Below the pieces are notes generated by a model. The model worked only from the letters and a program-made list of their open reading frames with translations. It searched no databases and was not told the origin of the DNA. A stretch of DNA of 64,000 nt from Candidatus Binatia bacterium (lineage in GTDB: Bacteria > Desulfobacterota > Binatia > HRBIN30): NCBI GenBank assembly GCA_026004215.1, contig BPIR01000002.1, positions 237,844 through 301,843 on the forward strand. The letters run 5' to 3'. The translations under genes were made by a program, and so were the position numbers. Shown here in pieces: positions 18,325 to 26,942 of this stretch; position 1 is the first letter of the stretch; each line of letters begins with the position of its first letter.

Positions 18325-20226
18325 ATGTCGGAGCGGCGCTGGCCTAACTTGCTTTGGTACGTGCTGGCAGGGGTGTTCGTGCTGGTGCTCACGTACTCCT
18401 ATGGCTCGTACGAGCCAGGGCAGGAAATTTCGTATTCCCAGTTCAAGAAGCTCCTCGACGCCAACAAAGTCACCGACGTGGTCCTGACATCGGAGGAAGT
18501 CCAGGGGCGGCTCAAGGACCTCGACGTGGGCGATATTCTCTCGCCCGAACAAAAGGCTCGGTTCCAGCGTTGGGGCGAGCGGGAATTGAGGTTTCGGGCG
18601 GTGCGGGTGGAAGACCCCAAGTTGGTGGAAACCCTGGAGGCCAAGGGGGTAACCTTTGCCGGCCGGACCACCAATACCTGGCTCTCTAGCGTTCTTTCCT
18701 GGGTTCTCTCGGTAGCCATTTTCATCGGCATTTGGCTGTTCGTGCTTCGCCGTCTGGCGGGTTCGGGCGGCCCGGGAGGATTGATGGCGGTGGGGCGAAG
18801 CCGCGCCAAGGTATATGTCGAAAACGAAACCAAGGTGACGTTTGCCGATGTGGCTGGCATCGATGAGGCGAAAGAAGAACTGAAGGAAATCGTGGAATTC
18901 CTCAAAACCCCGGAGCGTTTCCGCCGCTTGGGAGGCAAAATTCCCAAGGGCGTTTTGCTCGTCGGCGCTCCCGGCACGGGGAAGACCTTGCTGGCGCGTG
19001 CTGTGGCCGGTGAAGCGAAGGTGCCATTTTTCAGCATCAGTGGATCGGAATTCGTCGAACTGTTTGTTGGGGTCGGCGCGGCGCGCGTGCGGGATTTGTT
19101 CGAGCAGGCCAAGCAAAAGGCTCCTTGCATCGTGTTCATCGACGAGCTCGATGCCCTCGGAAAATCGCGCGCCATCAACCCCCTCGGCACGCACGACGAG
19201 CGGGAACAAACCCTCAACCAGTTGCTGGTGGAGATGGATGGTTTCGATCCCAATGTGGGCGTGATCATCATGGGCGCCACCAACCGCCCGGAAATTTTGG
19301 ATCCGGCGTTGTTGCGGGCCGGCCGCTTCGACCGCCACGTCGTGCTGGACCGTCCGGATGTGCGGGGTCGCGAGGCCATCCTGCGGGTACACACGCGCAA
19401 CGTGAAACTCGGCCCGGATGTGGACTTGCAAGTCGTGGCGCAGCGCACGCCCGGGTTTGTGGGCGCGGACTTGGCCAATGTGGTCAACGAGGCTGCATTG
19501 TTGGCGGCGCGCCGCAACCGTGAGTACGTCACCATGCAGGATTTCGATGATGCCGTGGACCGCATCATTGCCGGCTTGGAACGCAAGACTCGGGTCATGA
19601 GCCCGCGCGAAAAGCGCATTGTGGCCTACCACGAGGCCGGTCATGCGGTGGTGGCTTCCTTGCTTCCCAACGTGGACCCGGTGCGCAAGATTTCCATCAT
19701 CCCTCGTGGCATCGGAGCTCTCGGCTACACGCAGCAGTTACCCACGGAAGATCGTTATCTGATGACGCGCTCGGAGCTGGAGAATCGTTTGTGCGTGCTT
19801 CTCGGGGGCCGCGTGGCGGAGGAGATCGTGTTCGGCGATGTGTCTACAGGGGCGCAGGACGATTTGCAAAAGGCAACGGACATCGCTCTGGCAATGGTGA
19901 GTCGTTACGGGATGAGCGACGCGCTGGGGTTGCGTACGTTCGAGTCGGATCGCCGCCCGTTGTTTTTGGAATCGCCGGTTGCCAGTCGGCGGGATTACAG
20001 CGAGGCCAAAGCTGCGGCAATCGACGCGGAAGTGGAGCGAATTCTCAAGGCAGCACACCAGCGAGTCCGCGAACTCCTGCACACTCACCGGCGCGAGCTG
20101 GAGGCAGTGGCGGAAGAGCTCCTCGAGAAGGAAGTACTCGAAGGCGAGCAACTGCGCGCGCTGTTGCAGAAATATCGGACCGAAGTCGAGCCGAGGGAGC
20201 AACATCGCAGCGCCGCCAGTAGCTGA
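18325..20226 (+). CDS. ftsH: ATP-dependent zinc metalloprotease FtsH
   Basis: FtsH is the membrane-anchored AAA+ protease that degrades misfolded membrane proteins and, in enterics, LpxC, so it can control lipid A flux. The 633-residue product has two N-terminal membrane helices flanking a periplasmic domain. Walker A is G-A-P-G-T-G-K-T (about 214-221), Walker B is V-F-I-D-E-L-D-A-L, the arginine-finger region is [16 protein letters not shown], and the zinc-binding H-E-A-G-H is near residue 436. All essential motifs are intact. It converges on clpB with 62 bases between the two stops. Confidence 0.97.
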   Translation: MSERRWPNLLWYVLAGVFVLVLTYSYGSYEPGQEISYSQFKKLLDANKVTDVVLTSEEVQGRLKDLDVGDILSPEQKARFQRWGERELRFRAVRVEDPKLVETLEAKGVTFAGRTTNTWLSSVLSWVLSVAIFIGIWLFVLRRLAGSGGPGGLMAVGRSRAKVYVENETKVTFADVAGIDEAKEELKEIVEFLKTPERFRRLGGKIPKGVLLVGAPGTGKTLLARAVAGEAKVPFFSISGSEFVELFVGVGAARVRDLFEQAKQKAPCIVFIDELDALGKSRAINPLGTHDEREQTLNQLLVEMDGFDPNVGVIIMGATNRPEILDPALLRAGRFDRHVVLDRPDVRGREAILRVHTRNVKLGPDVDLQVVAQRTPGFVGADLANVVNEAALLAARRNREYVTMQDFDDAVDRIIAGLERKTRVMSPREKRIVAYHEAGHAVVASLLPNVDPVRKISIIPRGIGALGYTQQLPTEDRYLMTRSELENRLCVLLGGRVAEEIVFGDVSTGAQDDLQKATDIALAMVSRYGMSDALGLRTFESDRRPLFLESPVASRRDYSEAKAAAIDAEVERILKAAHQRVRELLHTHRRELEAVAEELLEKEVLEGEQLRALLQKYRTEVEPREQHRSAASS

Positions 20227-20265
20227 AAACGAAACGGCCGGGGCCCGACAACGAGCCTCGGCCGT
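20225..20265 (-). terminator. Intrinsic terminator of clpB
   Basis: An 11-bp stem (20234-20244 with 20255-20265, one G-U pair) and a 10-base loop lie between the convergent ftsH and clpB genes. On the minus strand it is followed by a T-rich stretch reading TTTCGTTTTC. It therefore fits Rho-independent termination of clpB. In the ftsH direction there is no T-run. Confidence 0.65.
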
Positions 20266-20288
20266 GCGCGCTCTCTGCGATCGTGACG

Positions 20289-22904
20289 TTACGCAGCTTC
20301 GGCGAGCGGGGTAGCCTCGAAGGTGAGTTGGTTGTTCCGGTAGTCCACGTAGACCCGCGAGTGATCTTGGATCCTGCCGGCGATGATCTGCCGGGCGAGA
20401 GCCGTCTCCAACTCGCGTTGCAGTAACCGCTTGAGCGGCCGCGCACCATACACCGGATCGTAGCCCGCTTCGGCGAAGTGCTGGATTGCCGCATCGGAAA
20501 GTTCCAGCTCGATTTTGCGTTCCGCCAGGCGCTTGCGCAGCCGTTCGAGCTGGATCTTGACGATTTGCTTGATTTGATCCCGCGTCAAACTGTGGAACAC
20601 GACGATATCGTCAATCCGGTTGAGAAACTCGGGGCGGAAGTGGTGCCGCAAGGCCTCGAGCACTTCTTCCTTCATCCGCTCGTATGCCGCCGGATCTTCG
20701 CCCCGGTAGTTCAGGATGAGGTGGCTGCCGATGTTCGAGGTCATGATGATGACGGTGTTCTTGAAATCCACCGTGCGCCCCTGGCCATCGGTCAAACGCC
20801 CGTCATCGAGTATTTGCAACATGATGTTGAAGACATCGTGGTGCGCTTTCTCGATTTCATCGAACAAAATGACACAGTAAGGCCGGCGCCGTACCGCTTC
20901 GGTCAGTTGACCGCCTTCCTCGTAGCCCACATAGCCCGGGGGAGCCCCGATGAGCCGCGCCACGGTGTGCTTCTCCATGTACTCCGACATGTCGATGCGC
21001 ACCATCGCGTTCTCGTCGTCGAAGAGGTATTCGGCCAAGGCGCGGGCTAGCTCGGTCTTTCCCACCCCGGTGGGGCCGAGAAAGATGAACGAACCGATTG
21101 GCCGGTTCGGGTCTTTGATGCCGGCGCGAGCGCGCAGGATCGCGTCGGCCACGGCGCGAACCGCCTCATCCTGCCCGACCACGCGCTTATGGAGCTGTTC
21201 CTCCAGGCGCAAGAGTTTTTGCATCTCGCCTTCAACCAGCCGGCTGACCGGAATACCCGTCCAGCGCGACACGATCTCGGCGATATCGTTCTCGTCCACC
21301 TCTTCCTTGATGAGGCGCAAGCCGCCGTCTTGCTGTGCGAGCTTGGCTTCTTCTTCGGCGAGTTGTCGCTCGAGCTGAGCGAGCACTCCGTACTTCAGCT
21401 CGGCCACGCGGTTGAGATCGTACTGTCGCTCCGCTTTGCCGATTTCCACTTTGGTTTCCTCGATCTTGCGCCGCAGTTCCCTCAGCCGCTGGATCGCCGC
21501 TTTCTCCACCTCCCAGCGTGCCCGCAGAGATTCCTGCTGGGCTTTGAGCTCGGCAAGCTCCTTTTCCAAACGTTCCAGCCGAGCCTGGGAAGCCTTGTCG
21601 GTTTCCTTTTTCAGCGCTTCGCGCTCGATCTCGAGTTGCATCACGCGGCGCGAGACCTCGTCGAGCTCACTGGGCATCGAATCAATCTCCGTCCGGAGCT
21701 TTGCCGCAGCTTCGTCCACAAGATCGATGGCCTTGTCCGGCAAAAAACGGTCCGTGATGTAGCGGTGAGAAAGGACCGCCGCGGCCACGAGGGCGCTATC
21801 CTTGATACGTACGCCGTGGTGCACTTCGTAGCGTTCGCGCAGGCCACGCAGGATGGAGATCGTGTCTTCGACCGAGGGTTCGTCCACGAAGACGGGCTGG
21901 AAGCGGCGTTCCAGCGCCGGGTCTTTCTCGATGTGCTTGCGGTACTCGTCGAGCGTCGTGGCCCCAATGCAATGCAGCTCACCCCGGGCTAGCATGGGCT
22001 TGAGCAGGTTGGATGCGTCCATCGCTCCTTCTGCCGCACCGGCGCCCACGACCGTGTGCAGCTCGTCGATAAAGAGGATGATCTCGCCTTGCGAGTCTTG
22101 CACTTCCTTCAGTACCGCCTTGAGGCGTTCCTCGAACTCGCCGCGAAATTTGGCTCCCGCGATGAGTGCGCCCATGTCGAGAGCGATAATACGGCGGTTC
22201 TTCAGGCCCTCCGGCACATCTTGCCGCACAATCCGCTGCGCAAGGCCTTCCACGATCGCAGTTTTACCGACTCCGGGCTCTCCAATGAGAACCGGGTTGT
22301 TTTTCGTCCGGCGGGAAAGCACTTGGATGACGCGGCGAATCTCTTCGTCCCGCCCGATGACCGGGTCGAGCTTGCCTTGCGCGGCCAATTTGGTGAGATC
22401 GCGCCCGTACTTTTCCAGCGCTTGATAAGTTGCTTCAGGGTTCGGGCTGGTCACACGTTGTCCTCCTCGCACTTTTTGCAAGGCCTGCATGAGCGTGTCG
22501 CGCGTGACTCCAGCTTCCTGGAACATGCGGGCGCTCGTTTGGTCCTGCAGCATCGCCAAGAGCAAATGCTCGATGCTGACGTATTCGTCCTTGAGCGCTT
22601 GGGCTTCTTCCTCGGCGCGGGTAAGCACGCGGCTCAGGCGCTGGGTAACGTAAACTTGGTCCGGCGCGGCCGCCGGGCCGGTTACCTGAGGTAGCTTGCG
22701 AAGCTCTTGCTCGGCGCGCTCTTTGAGCCGAGCCATGTTGGCACCGGCTGCTTGCAAGATGGCCGTAGCCAATCCATCGCGCGGCTCGAGCAGGGCAAGA
22801 AGCAAATGCTCCACGTCGATGCCTTGATGATTGCGCCTCGTAGCGAGCGTTTGTGCTTGCCTGAGGGCTTCTTGAGATTTTTCTGTAAAACGTGCCAGGT
22901 TCAT
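20289..22904 (-). CDS. clpB: ATP-dependent disaggregase chaperone ClpB
   Basis: ClpB (Hsp100) extracts proteins from aggregates together with DnaK. The 871-residue product has the double Clp_N domain, NBD1 with Walker A G-E-P-G-V-G-K-T (about 205-212), a long coiled-coil middle domain rich in Glu, Lys and Arg (about 400-530), NBD2 with G-P-T-G-V-G-K-T (about 606-613), and a C-terminal D2-small domain. The middle domain separates it from ClpA and ClpC. ATG 22904 is preceded by GGAG five bases away. I found no CIRCE element upstream. Confidence 0.97.
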   Translation of the reverse strand: MNLARFTEKSQEALRQAQTLATRRNHQGIDVEHLLLALLEPRDGLATAILQAAGANMARLKERAEQELRKLPQVTGPAAAPDQVYVTQRLSRVLTRAEEEAQALKDEYVSIEHLLLAMLQDQTSARMFQEAGVTRDTLMQALQKVRGGQRVTSPNPEATYQALEKYGRDLTKLAAQGKLDPVIGRDEEIRRVIQVLSRRTKNNPVLIGEPGVGKTAIVEGLAQRIVRQDVPEGLKNRRIIALDMGALIAGAKFRGEFEERLKAVLKEVQDSQGEIILFIDELHTVVGAGAAEGAMDASNLLKPMLARGELHCIGATTLDEYRKHIEKDPALERRFQPVFVDEPSVEDTISILRGLRERYEVHHGVRIKDSALVAAAVLSHRYITDRFLPDKAIDLVDEAAAKLRTEIDSMPSELDEVSRRVMQLEIEREALKKETDKASQARLERLEKELAELKAQQESLRARWEVEKAAIQRLRELRRKIEETKVEIGKAERQYDLNRVAELKYGVLAQLERQLAEEEAKLAQQDGGLRLIKEEVDENDIAEIVSRWTGIPVSRLVEGEMQKLLRLEEQLHKRVVGQDEAVRAVADAILRARAGIKDPNRPIGSFIFLGPTGVGKTELARALAEYLFDDENAMVRIDMSEYMEKHTVARLIGAPPGYVGYEEGGQLTEAVRRRPYCVILFDEIEKAHHDVFNIMLQILDDGRLTDGQGRTVDFKNTVIIMTSNIGSHLILNYRGEDPAAYERMKEEVLEALRHHFRPEFLNRIDDIVVFHSLTRDQIKQIVKIQLERLRKRLAERKIELELSDAAIQHFAEAGYDPVYGARPLKRLLQRELETALARQIIAGRIQDHSRVYVDYRNNQLTFEATPLAEAA

Positions 22905-23008
22905 AAGCACTCCAATCGTCGGCCGAAGCTAATCACCCTTTTGCACTTGGCAACCTGCGCCGGGTGCAACGACGGAGAAGCTGGGGCCGATTGGGCCATC
23001 GGGATCCG

Positions 23009-23479
23009 CTAGGCCGCGTGCGAGAAGGATTCTACCCTCGGCTGCGCGAGGCGGGCGAAGTCCGCATAGCGCATGCGGATCGTTTGCGTGTGCGAGCCGG
23101 CATTGAACACGATGGTTTCGTCGCGCGTCAGTTCGCGGTCTACGAACACCGGCAGTCCGAACAAGTTTCCGAAGGGTGGCATGGCGCCGACCTCGCAATG
23201 CGGGAAGAGGTGGCGAAATTCATCTTCTGTGGCGAGGCGCGCGTTTGGGTCTCCCAAGATGGCACGCACGCGGTCGAGCTCGAGCTTGTACGGCGCAACG
23301 GTGACAAACAACGCGAAGCCGTTTTGGCTGCGAACGACTACGACCTTGGCGACCTCGCGACCGGGGACGTGCTCGGCCTCAGCCACTTCTTGCGCCGTGT
23401 ACGCCGGTGGATGTTGGGAAACCTCGTACGCGACACCTTCGCGGTCCAACAGCTCCTTGAGCTGGGGTAGCACCGGCAT
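23009..23479 (-). CDS. YbaK/EbsC-family aminoacyl-tRNA deacylase
   Basis: A 156-residue single-domain protein of the YbaK/ProX fold, which hydrolyses mischarged aminoacyl-tRNA such as Cys- or Ala-tRNA(Pro). Visible family features are an early V-A-K-V-V-V-V strand with its conserved Lys, and V-G-A-M-P-P-F-G-N-L-F-G-L-P-V-F-V-D near the middle. The P-P-F-G variant is common in stand-alone deacylases. ATG 23479 lies about eight bases after AAAGGAGGT. The exact tRNA specificity cannot be assigned. Confidence 0.87.
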   Translation of the reverse strand: MPVLPQLKELLDREGVAYEVSQHPPAYTAQEVAEAEHVPGREVAKVVVVRSQNGFALFVTVAPYKLELDRVRAILGDPNARLATEDEFRHLFPHCEVGAMPPFGNLFGLPVFVDRELTRDETIVFNAGSHTQTIRMRYADFARLAQPRVESFSHAA

Positions 23480-23873
23480 GGCTCCGACCTCCTTTCGCCG
23501 TGAGGCAAACCTGTTCCTACCATACCGGAAAGCACCTGGATAGCATCGCCCGCGTGCAGTGATCTCCCCCGCGATGCGGTTCGTTGGGCGCCGCTGCGCG
23601 CCCCGGGCAGAAGGCGCGCCGGTACGCGGCGCCACGGCCAGGCGGCAACGACTGCCGGCATTCGGGCTCGACGAGGCGTTGCCGAACCGGCCCTCCTTTG
23701 GTCCTTCATTCCCGGCGGGTGGGAGGATCTCGCCCGATGCCCACCCGCGCTGCGCTCGGGTCCGGATGGGATGGCAAGCTGCGAGTGGTGCGGGGCAACG
23801 GGCGAGTCGCCATTTGGCGCCTTGGCTATTTCGCGGGAAGCGGAGCGTCGCGCCCGCCCTCTCCCCGAGGCGA
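23480..23873. other. Intergenic region without a recognisable gene
   Basis: The 394 bases between the dockerin-like gene and ybaK contain only Arg- or Pro-rich open frames without ribosome binding sites. The one visible structure is a perfect 9-bp stem (23715-23723 with 23740-23748) around a 16-base loop, lacking a T-run in either direction. The ribosome binding site of ybaK lies at the left edge. I see no RNA gene. Confidence 0.5.
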
Positions 23874-24647
23874 TCAGCAACCGTTCAACGCAAAATTCAC
23901 GGCCGAGAGAATTTCCTCGATGGTTACCGCGCCATCGCGATTCACATCGGCCCAGGCGCAGGGCAACGGGCTTTCGCCTTGGGCCGCAGCGACCATACGC
24001 ACGATTTCCTCGATGGTCACCGTACCGTCTCCATTGCAATCTCCGGTGCACTCAGGTGTTCGGGCTGGTGTCGGGGTCGCCGTGGGGGAAGCTGTGGCGG
24101 TTGGCGTTGGCAGCACCCGGCGGACCTCTAAAACGCCGTCCTCGCTTCTGGCTTCCGGGAGGAGCCTGCCCGCGGAGTCGGCCACCTTGAAGCCTCGAAT
24201 CACGAGCGGGTACACGCCCTCGGCCGCATCCGGTGCGACAACGGCAGCGCACCGGAGCAAGGGTCCGTCCGGCAACGGGGTGCGGTCGAAAAAGTCGAAG
24301 ATGAGCGCCCGTACGGCCGTGCAACTCCCTAGCACCTCCGGGGAGCAACCCGCCGGAACAAACGCAAACCCGGTGCCTGCGCGCGCGAGGTCGGGGGCGA
24401 GCTGGCAGTTTGGCTGGCCCGAACCGATGGCGAGAATCGTTATCGCATCGTTGAGTGCGATTTCGAATTGGGCGGCAACACCGCCCCGGCCCTCGCCGGA
24501 ATACACGACCGTGAGCGTGACCACTTGCCCGGGCGGGGCGGTGATGGGCTCGAACGAGACGACCTGCGCGTGCAGGGCCGAAACCACTCCCCACCCCAGA
24601 GCCGCAAACGCCGCTATCCCGAGCCGGGTCACACCTTCAATCTTCAT
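23874..24647 (-). CDS. Secreted cohesin-like / dockerin-like (double EF-hand) protein
   Basis: A 257-residue exported protein. A signal peptide ends near H-A-Q. Residues about 29-170 form a beta-rich domain (V-V-S-F-E-P-I-T-A-P-P-G-Q-V-V) resembling the cohesin-type fold. A P-T-P/A-T-P linker precedes two calcium-binding loops: D-C-N-G-D-G-T-V-T-I-E-E-I and D-V-N-R-D-G-A-V-T-I-E-E-I, the dockerin type I pattern. A chain carrying both modules could self-associate or join other secreted proteins, but no cellulosome-like scaffold or hydrolase is present. ATG 24647 gives a clean signal peptide. The gene starts 13 bases after the end of nfi. Confidence 0.8.
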   Translation of the reverse strand: MKIEGVTRLGIAAFAALGWGVVSALHAQVVSFEPITAPPGQVVTLTVVYSGEGRGGVAAQFEIALNDAITILAIGSGQPNCQLAPDLARAGTGFAFVPAGCSPEVLGSCTAVRALIFDFFDRTPLPDGPLLRCAAVVAPDAAEGVYPLVIRGFKVADSAGRLLPEARSEDGVLEVRRVLPTPTATASPTATPTPARTPECTGDCNGDGTVTIEEIVRMVAAAQGESPLPCAWADVNRDGAVTIEEILSAVNFALNGC

Positions 24648-24660
24648 TGCGCCGGCCACT

Positions 24661-25260
24661 CTACTCCCGCCGGGAACTCTGCGCGAGCAACGAATGCAAG
24701 GCAGAAGTCGCTTCGACATGGGCAATCCGAAGAGGCTCCGGTATGCGGAAACGCGGCGAGGCCAGCAACACTACATCCATGGCCGTCTCGAGATCGAGGT
24801 AGTCTCCGACGCTCACATACACTGGCCGCACAGTGGCCCTGGTACGCACGACCCGTCCGACAACCTCACCGCCGACTTCCACTTCCGCCCAAGCCCCGCG
24901 TTCCGGCCCGACTGGCGCTGCGCGCCCACACAGCAAACTCTTGGCGCAGCCGATGGTGGGCCAGCCAGTCACCCTGGCGACCACACAAGCAAGGCCTTGC
25001 CGGAGCGGGTGGGCGCGGCCGTGGCCGTCACAAAGCACCACCGCCGGACGCACCCGAAGCGCACGCAGAGCGGCAATGCACAGTTCGCCTTCCCGCTCGG
25101 CAAAGCGCCCGGGGATGTACGGTGCCGCGCCGGCAGAAACCACAATATGGCGCTCCACGACCTCGTGTGCGCCCGGATGCCAGGCCACGGCCGCACAGGC
25201 GACGAGGGTGTCACAGGAATCGTACGCGGCATCCACGGCTGCGATCACACCTCGATTCAT
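24661..25260 (-). CDS. nfi: Endonuclease V (deoxyinosine repair)
   Basis: Endonuclease V nicks DNA next to deoxyinosine. The 199-residue product has all family active-site elements: D10 in A-V-D-A-A-Y, the wedge P-Y-I-P-G with R-E-G-E (E57), D78 and H84 in C-D-G-H-G-R-A-H-P, K107 in I-G-C-A-K-S-L-L, and the tail Y-V-S-V-G-D ... I-P-E-P-L-R-I-A-H. Length is close to the family norm. ATG 25260 is the natural start. It lies downstream of tRNA-Leu on the same strand. Confidence 0.92.
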   Translation of the reverse strand: MNRGVIAAVDAAYDSCDTLVACAAVAWHPGAHEVVERHIVVSAGAAPYIPGRFAEREGELCIAALRALRVRPAVVLCDGHGRAHPLRQGLACVVARVTGWPTIGCAKSLLCGRAAPVGPERGAWAEVEVGGEVVGRVVRTRATVRPVYVSVGDYLDLETAMDVVLLASPRFRIPEPLRIAHVEATSALHSLLAQSSRRE

Positions 25261-25341
25261 GGCAACACCTGAAGGTCAACCACCGTGGCCCAATCGCCGC
25301 TGATGGAGCGAAGCCCCCTTCTGGCCCAGAGGAGATTGGAG

Positions 25342-25425
25342 TGCGAAAGGGGGGAGTCGAACCCCCACGGGTGTTACCCCACAGGATCCTGAGTCCTGCG
25401 CGTCTGCCAGTTCCGCCACTTTCGC
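25342..25425 (-). tRNA. tRNA-Leu (anticodon CAG)
   Basis: An 84-base class II tRNA on the minus strand. The acceptor stem GCGAAAG pairs with CTTTCGC. The anticodon arm CAGGA-CTCAGGA-TCCTG puts CAG (complement of 25389-25391) in the loop. A long variable arm (GTGGGGTAACACCC) and a T-arm with GGTTCGA follow. The discriminator is A, and CCA is not encoded. It is in the leucine class by its long variable arm and anticodon. Confidence 0.97.
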
Positions 25426-25555
25426 GTGCGCCCGCTGGTTAGCGTTTTTCTCCCAACGCGACAAGGAACGCACGCCACTCCGCGAGCGCACTCGTTCGTG
25501 GCACTGCGCCCCACTTGCGCGCTGGCGCTGCACTTCCCGCCCAGGGCGATCCTCC

Positions 25556-25915
25556 TCAAGCGCAGGCCCGCGCCCGTTTGCGCTTCTTTCCTGGGCCGGG
25601 GTTGCAATCCCGGGGAATGCACACGACTCGCCGCTTGAGCGATCCGCATTTTCTTTCGGTTCGACACGGTGATGTCGTGTTCCACTCCGAGCGGCCCGAA
25701 GCATCCCGCTCGCTGGCCATCCGACGCGCATAGGTAACGCGGTTGTCCTCCACCTGCGGTTGGCCGCCGGCGCTCCAGTCCAGCCAGGCTTCCGTGACAA
25801 CTTCCGCATCGAACCCGCGCCACCGGATCCGCGCCCGGCTGGGGATCTTTTGCGCGGGAAGCTCGGTCTCGCCGTCACGACCGCCCGACGCCTCTGCGAT
25901 GCCCAGCGAAGGCAC
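25556..25915 (-). CDS. Possible small hypothetical gene downstream of ridA
   Basis: A frame of 119 codons from a GTG start. Its first two thirds look like real protein (R-W-R-G-F-D-A-E-V-V-T-E-A-W-L-D-W) with high GC in third positions. The last third is Arg/Lys/Cys-rich and less convincing. It lies between ridA and tRNA-Leu on the same strand. There is no good ribosome binding site and the frame is open upstream into ridA, so the start is unclear. It may be a remnant with a damaged 3' end. No family is recognised. The remaining bases of 25426-25943 show nothing else. Confidence 0.28.
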   Translation of the reverse strand: MPSLGIAEASGGRDGETELPAQKIPSRARIRWRGFDAEVVTEAWLDWSAGGQPQVEDNRVTYARRMASERDASGRSEWNTTSPCRTERKCGSLKRRVVCIPRDCNPGPGKKRKRARACA

Positions 25916-25943
25916 TGGGGCGCTGACGATGTCGCCGTCTAGC

Positions 25944-26435
25944 TCACTCCATGCCCTTCTTACGGGGCACCCCGCGCTTCGCCGCGATACACTCCACTTC
26001 CACGCGCGCACCCAGGGCAAGGCCGGACGCGGCCATGGCACTCCGCGCTGGGTACGGTGGAACGAAGTACGTGCGGTAGACCTCGTTGAAATCCGGCCAA
26101 TCCGTGATGTCCGCCAACATGACCGTGCATTTCACCACGTCCGCCAGCGCATAGCCGTGCGCTTCCAGCACTGTCTTGATATTTTCCATCGTCTGGTGCG
26201 CCTCGGCGCGAATGCCGCCTGGAACGAGTGTGCCACTTCCCGGAACGACCCCAATTTGGCCCGACAGAAACAAGATGTTGCCCACCCGCACGGCTTCCGA
26301 AAACGGCAGGTTGCGAGGTAACACTTTCCCTGAGTTCAGGAATTCTACAAACGCACGGGAGTCCCGTGAGGCGCAGCCCATCGTCAACGCCGCAATCACG
26401 CTCACCGTGCCCAAAGCTTCTCGCCATTGCAACAC
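25944..26435 (-). CDS. RidA/YjgF-family deaminase with a lipoprotein signal
   Basis: RidA proteins hydrolyse reactive enamine/imine intermediates from PLP enzymes and are normally cytosolic. This 163-residue version begins with a lipoprotein signal: basic start, hydrophobic stretch and lipobox L-T-M-G-C with C21 as the lipidated residue. The RidA domain follows, with F-S-E-A-V-R-V-G-N-I-L-F-L-S-G-Q, the active-site Arg R131 in P-P-Y-P-A-R-S-A-M and E148 in V-E-V-E-C-I-A-A. The GTG at 26435 is fixed by AGGAGG seven bases upstream. Activity in the periplasm would be unusual for the family. Confidence 0.88.
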   Translation of the reverse strand: MLQWREALGTVSVIAALTMGCASRDSRAFVEFLNSGKVLPRNLPFSEAVRVGNILFLSGQIGVVPGSGTLVPGGIRAEAHQTMENIKTVLEAHGYALADVVKCTVMLADITDWPDFNEVYRTYFVPPYPARSAMAASGLALGARVEVECIAAKRGVPRKKGME

Positions 26436-26942
26436 TGTTTTTCCTCCTCGCCACCGAAAGTACCATGCCAGCCAATCGAGCTCTCCTTGCTCGGCCAAGG
26501 CCAGAGCCCAACCCCATTTCCTCCGCCAACGCAGATGCCCCTGTGTTCCCACAACGCGGGGGCCCGTGTTGTGCTGCGCAAAATATGGGCGTTCCGTAAG
26601 TCCCTTCGGCCTTTGACCCCGGCTGTGCCCCCCTCGGCTTTCTCGCTCCAGAATCTTCTCCTTGGTGGCGCGTGTTTTCGGCGATCCAGTGGATGGGCTT
26701 GCCCCGTGGCCGGCCAACGAGTCAACAGAGCGATTGCACGGCGCGAGCGGAGAGCGCCTGCATCCAGGTGATCGGGGTGCCCGAAGTCATGGTCCGTGCG
26801 CGTGCCCCCGGTGCAGCGGGCGTGCGGGAACCTCATTGGCTTTTCCCGCCGGACCATCCACGTACCCGTAACACGCTGGCTCCGAACGTGTTGCAAAGCA
26901 GGCATGGAAAGGGTAGCGTCGCCGCCTTGCGTCGGGCGAACA
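26436..26942. other. Divergent intergenic region, ridA / DUF2298 operon
   Basis: About 507 bases separate the ridA start (minus) from the first gene of the membrane glycosyltransferase operon (plus). The open frames here are Arg/Pro-rich shadows. The ridA ribosome binding site is at the left edge. Promoters for both directions should lie here, but I see no convincing consensus pair, RNA gene or strong hairpin. Confidence 0.45.

Noticed and set aside
22902..22950. CIRCE-like AGCACTC next to the clpB start
   Set aside because: The matching GAGTGCT arm at the required nine-base spacing is absent.
25276..25878. A 200-codon minus-strand frame including a segment that looks conserved in many databases (K-V-A-E-L-A-D-A-Q-D-S-G)
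   Set aside because: This segment is simply the translation of tRNA-Leu(CAG); it is a common spurious protein and the rest is Arg-rich.
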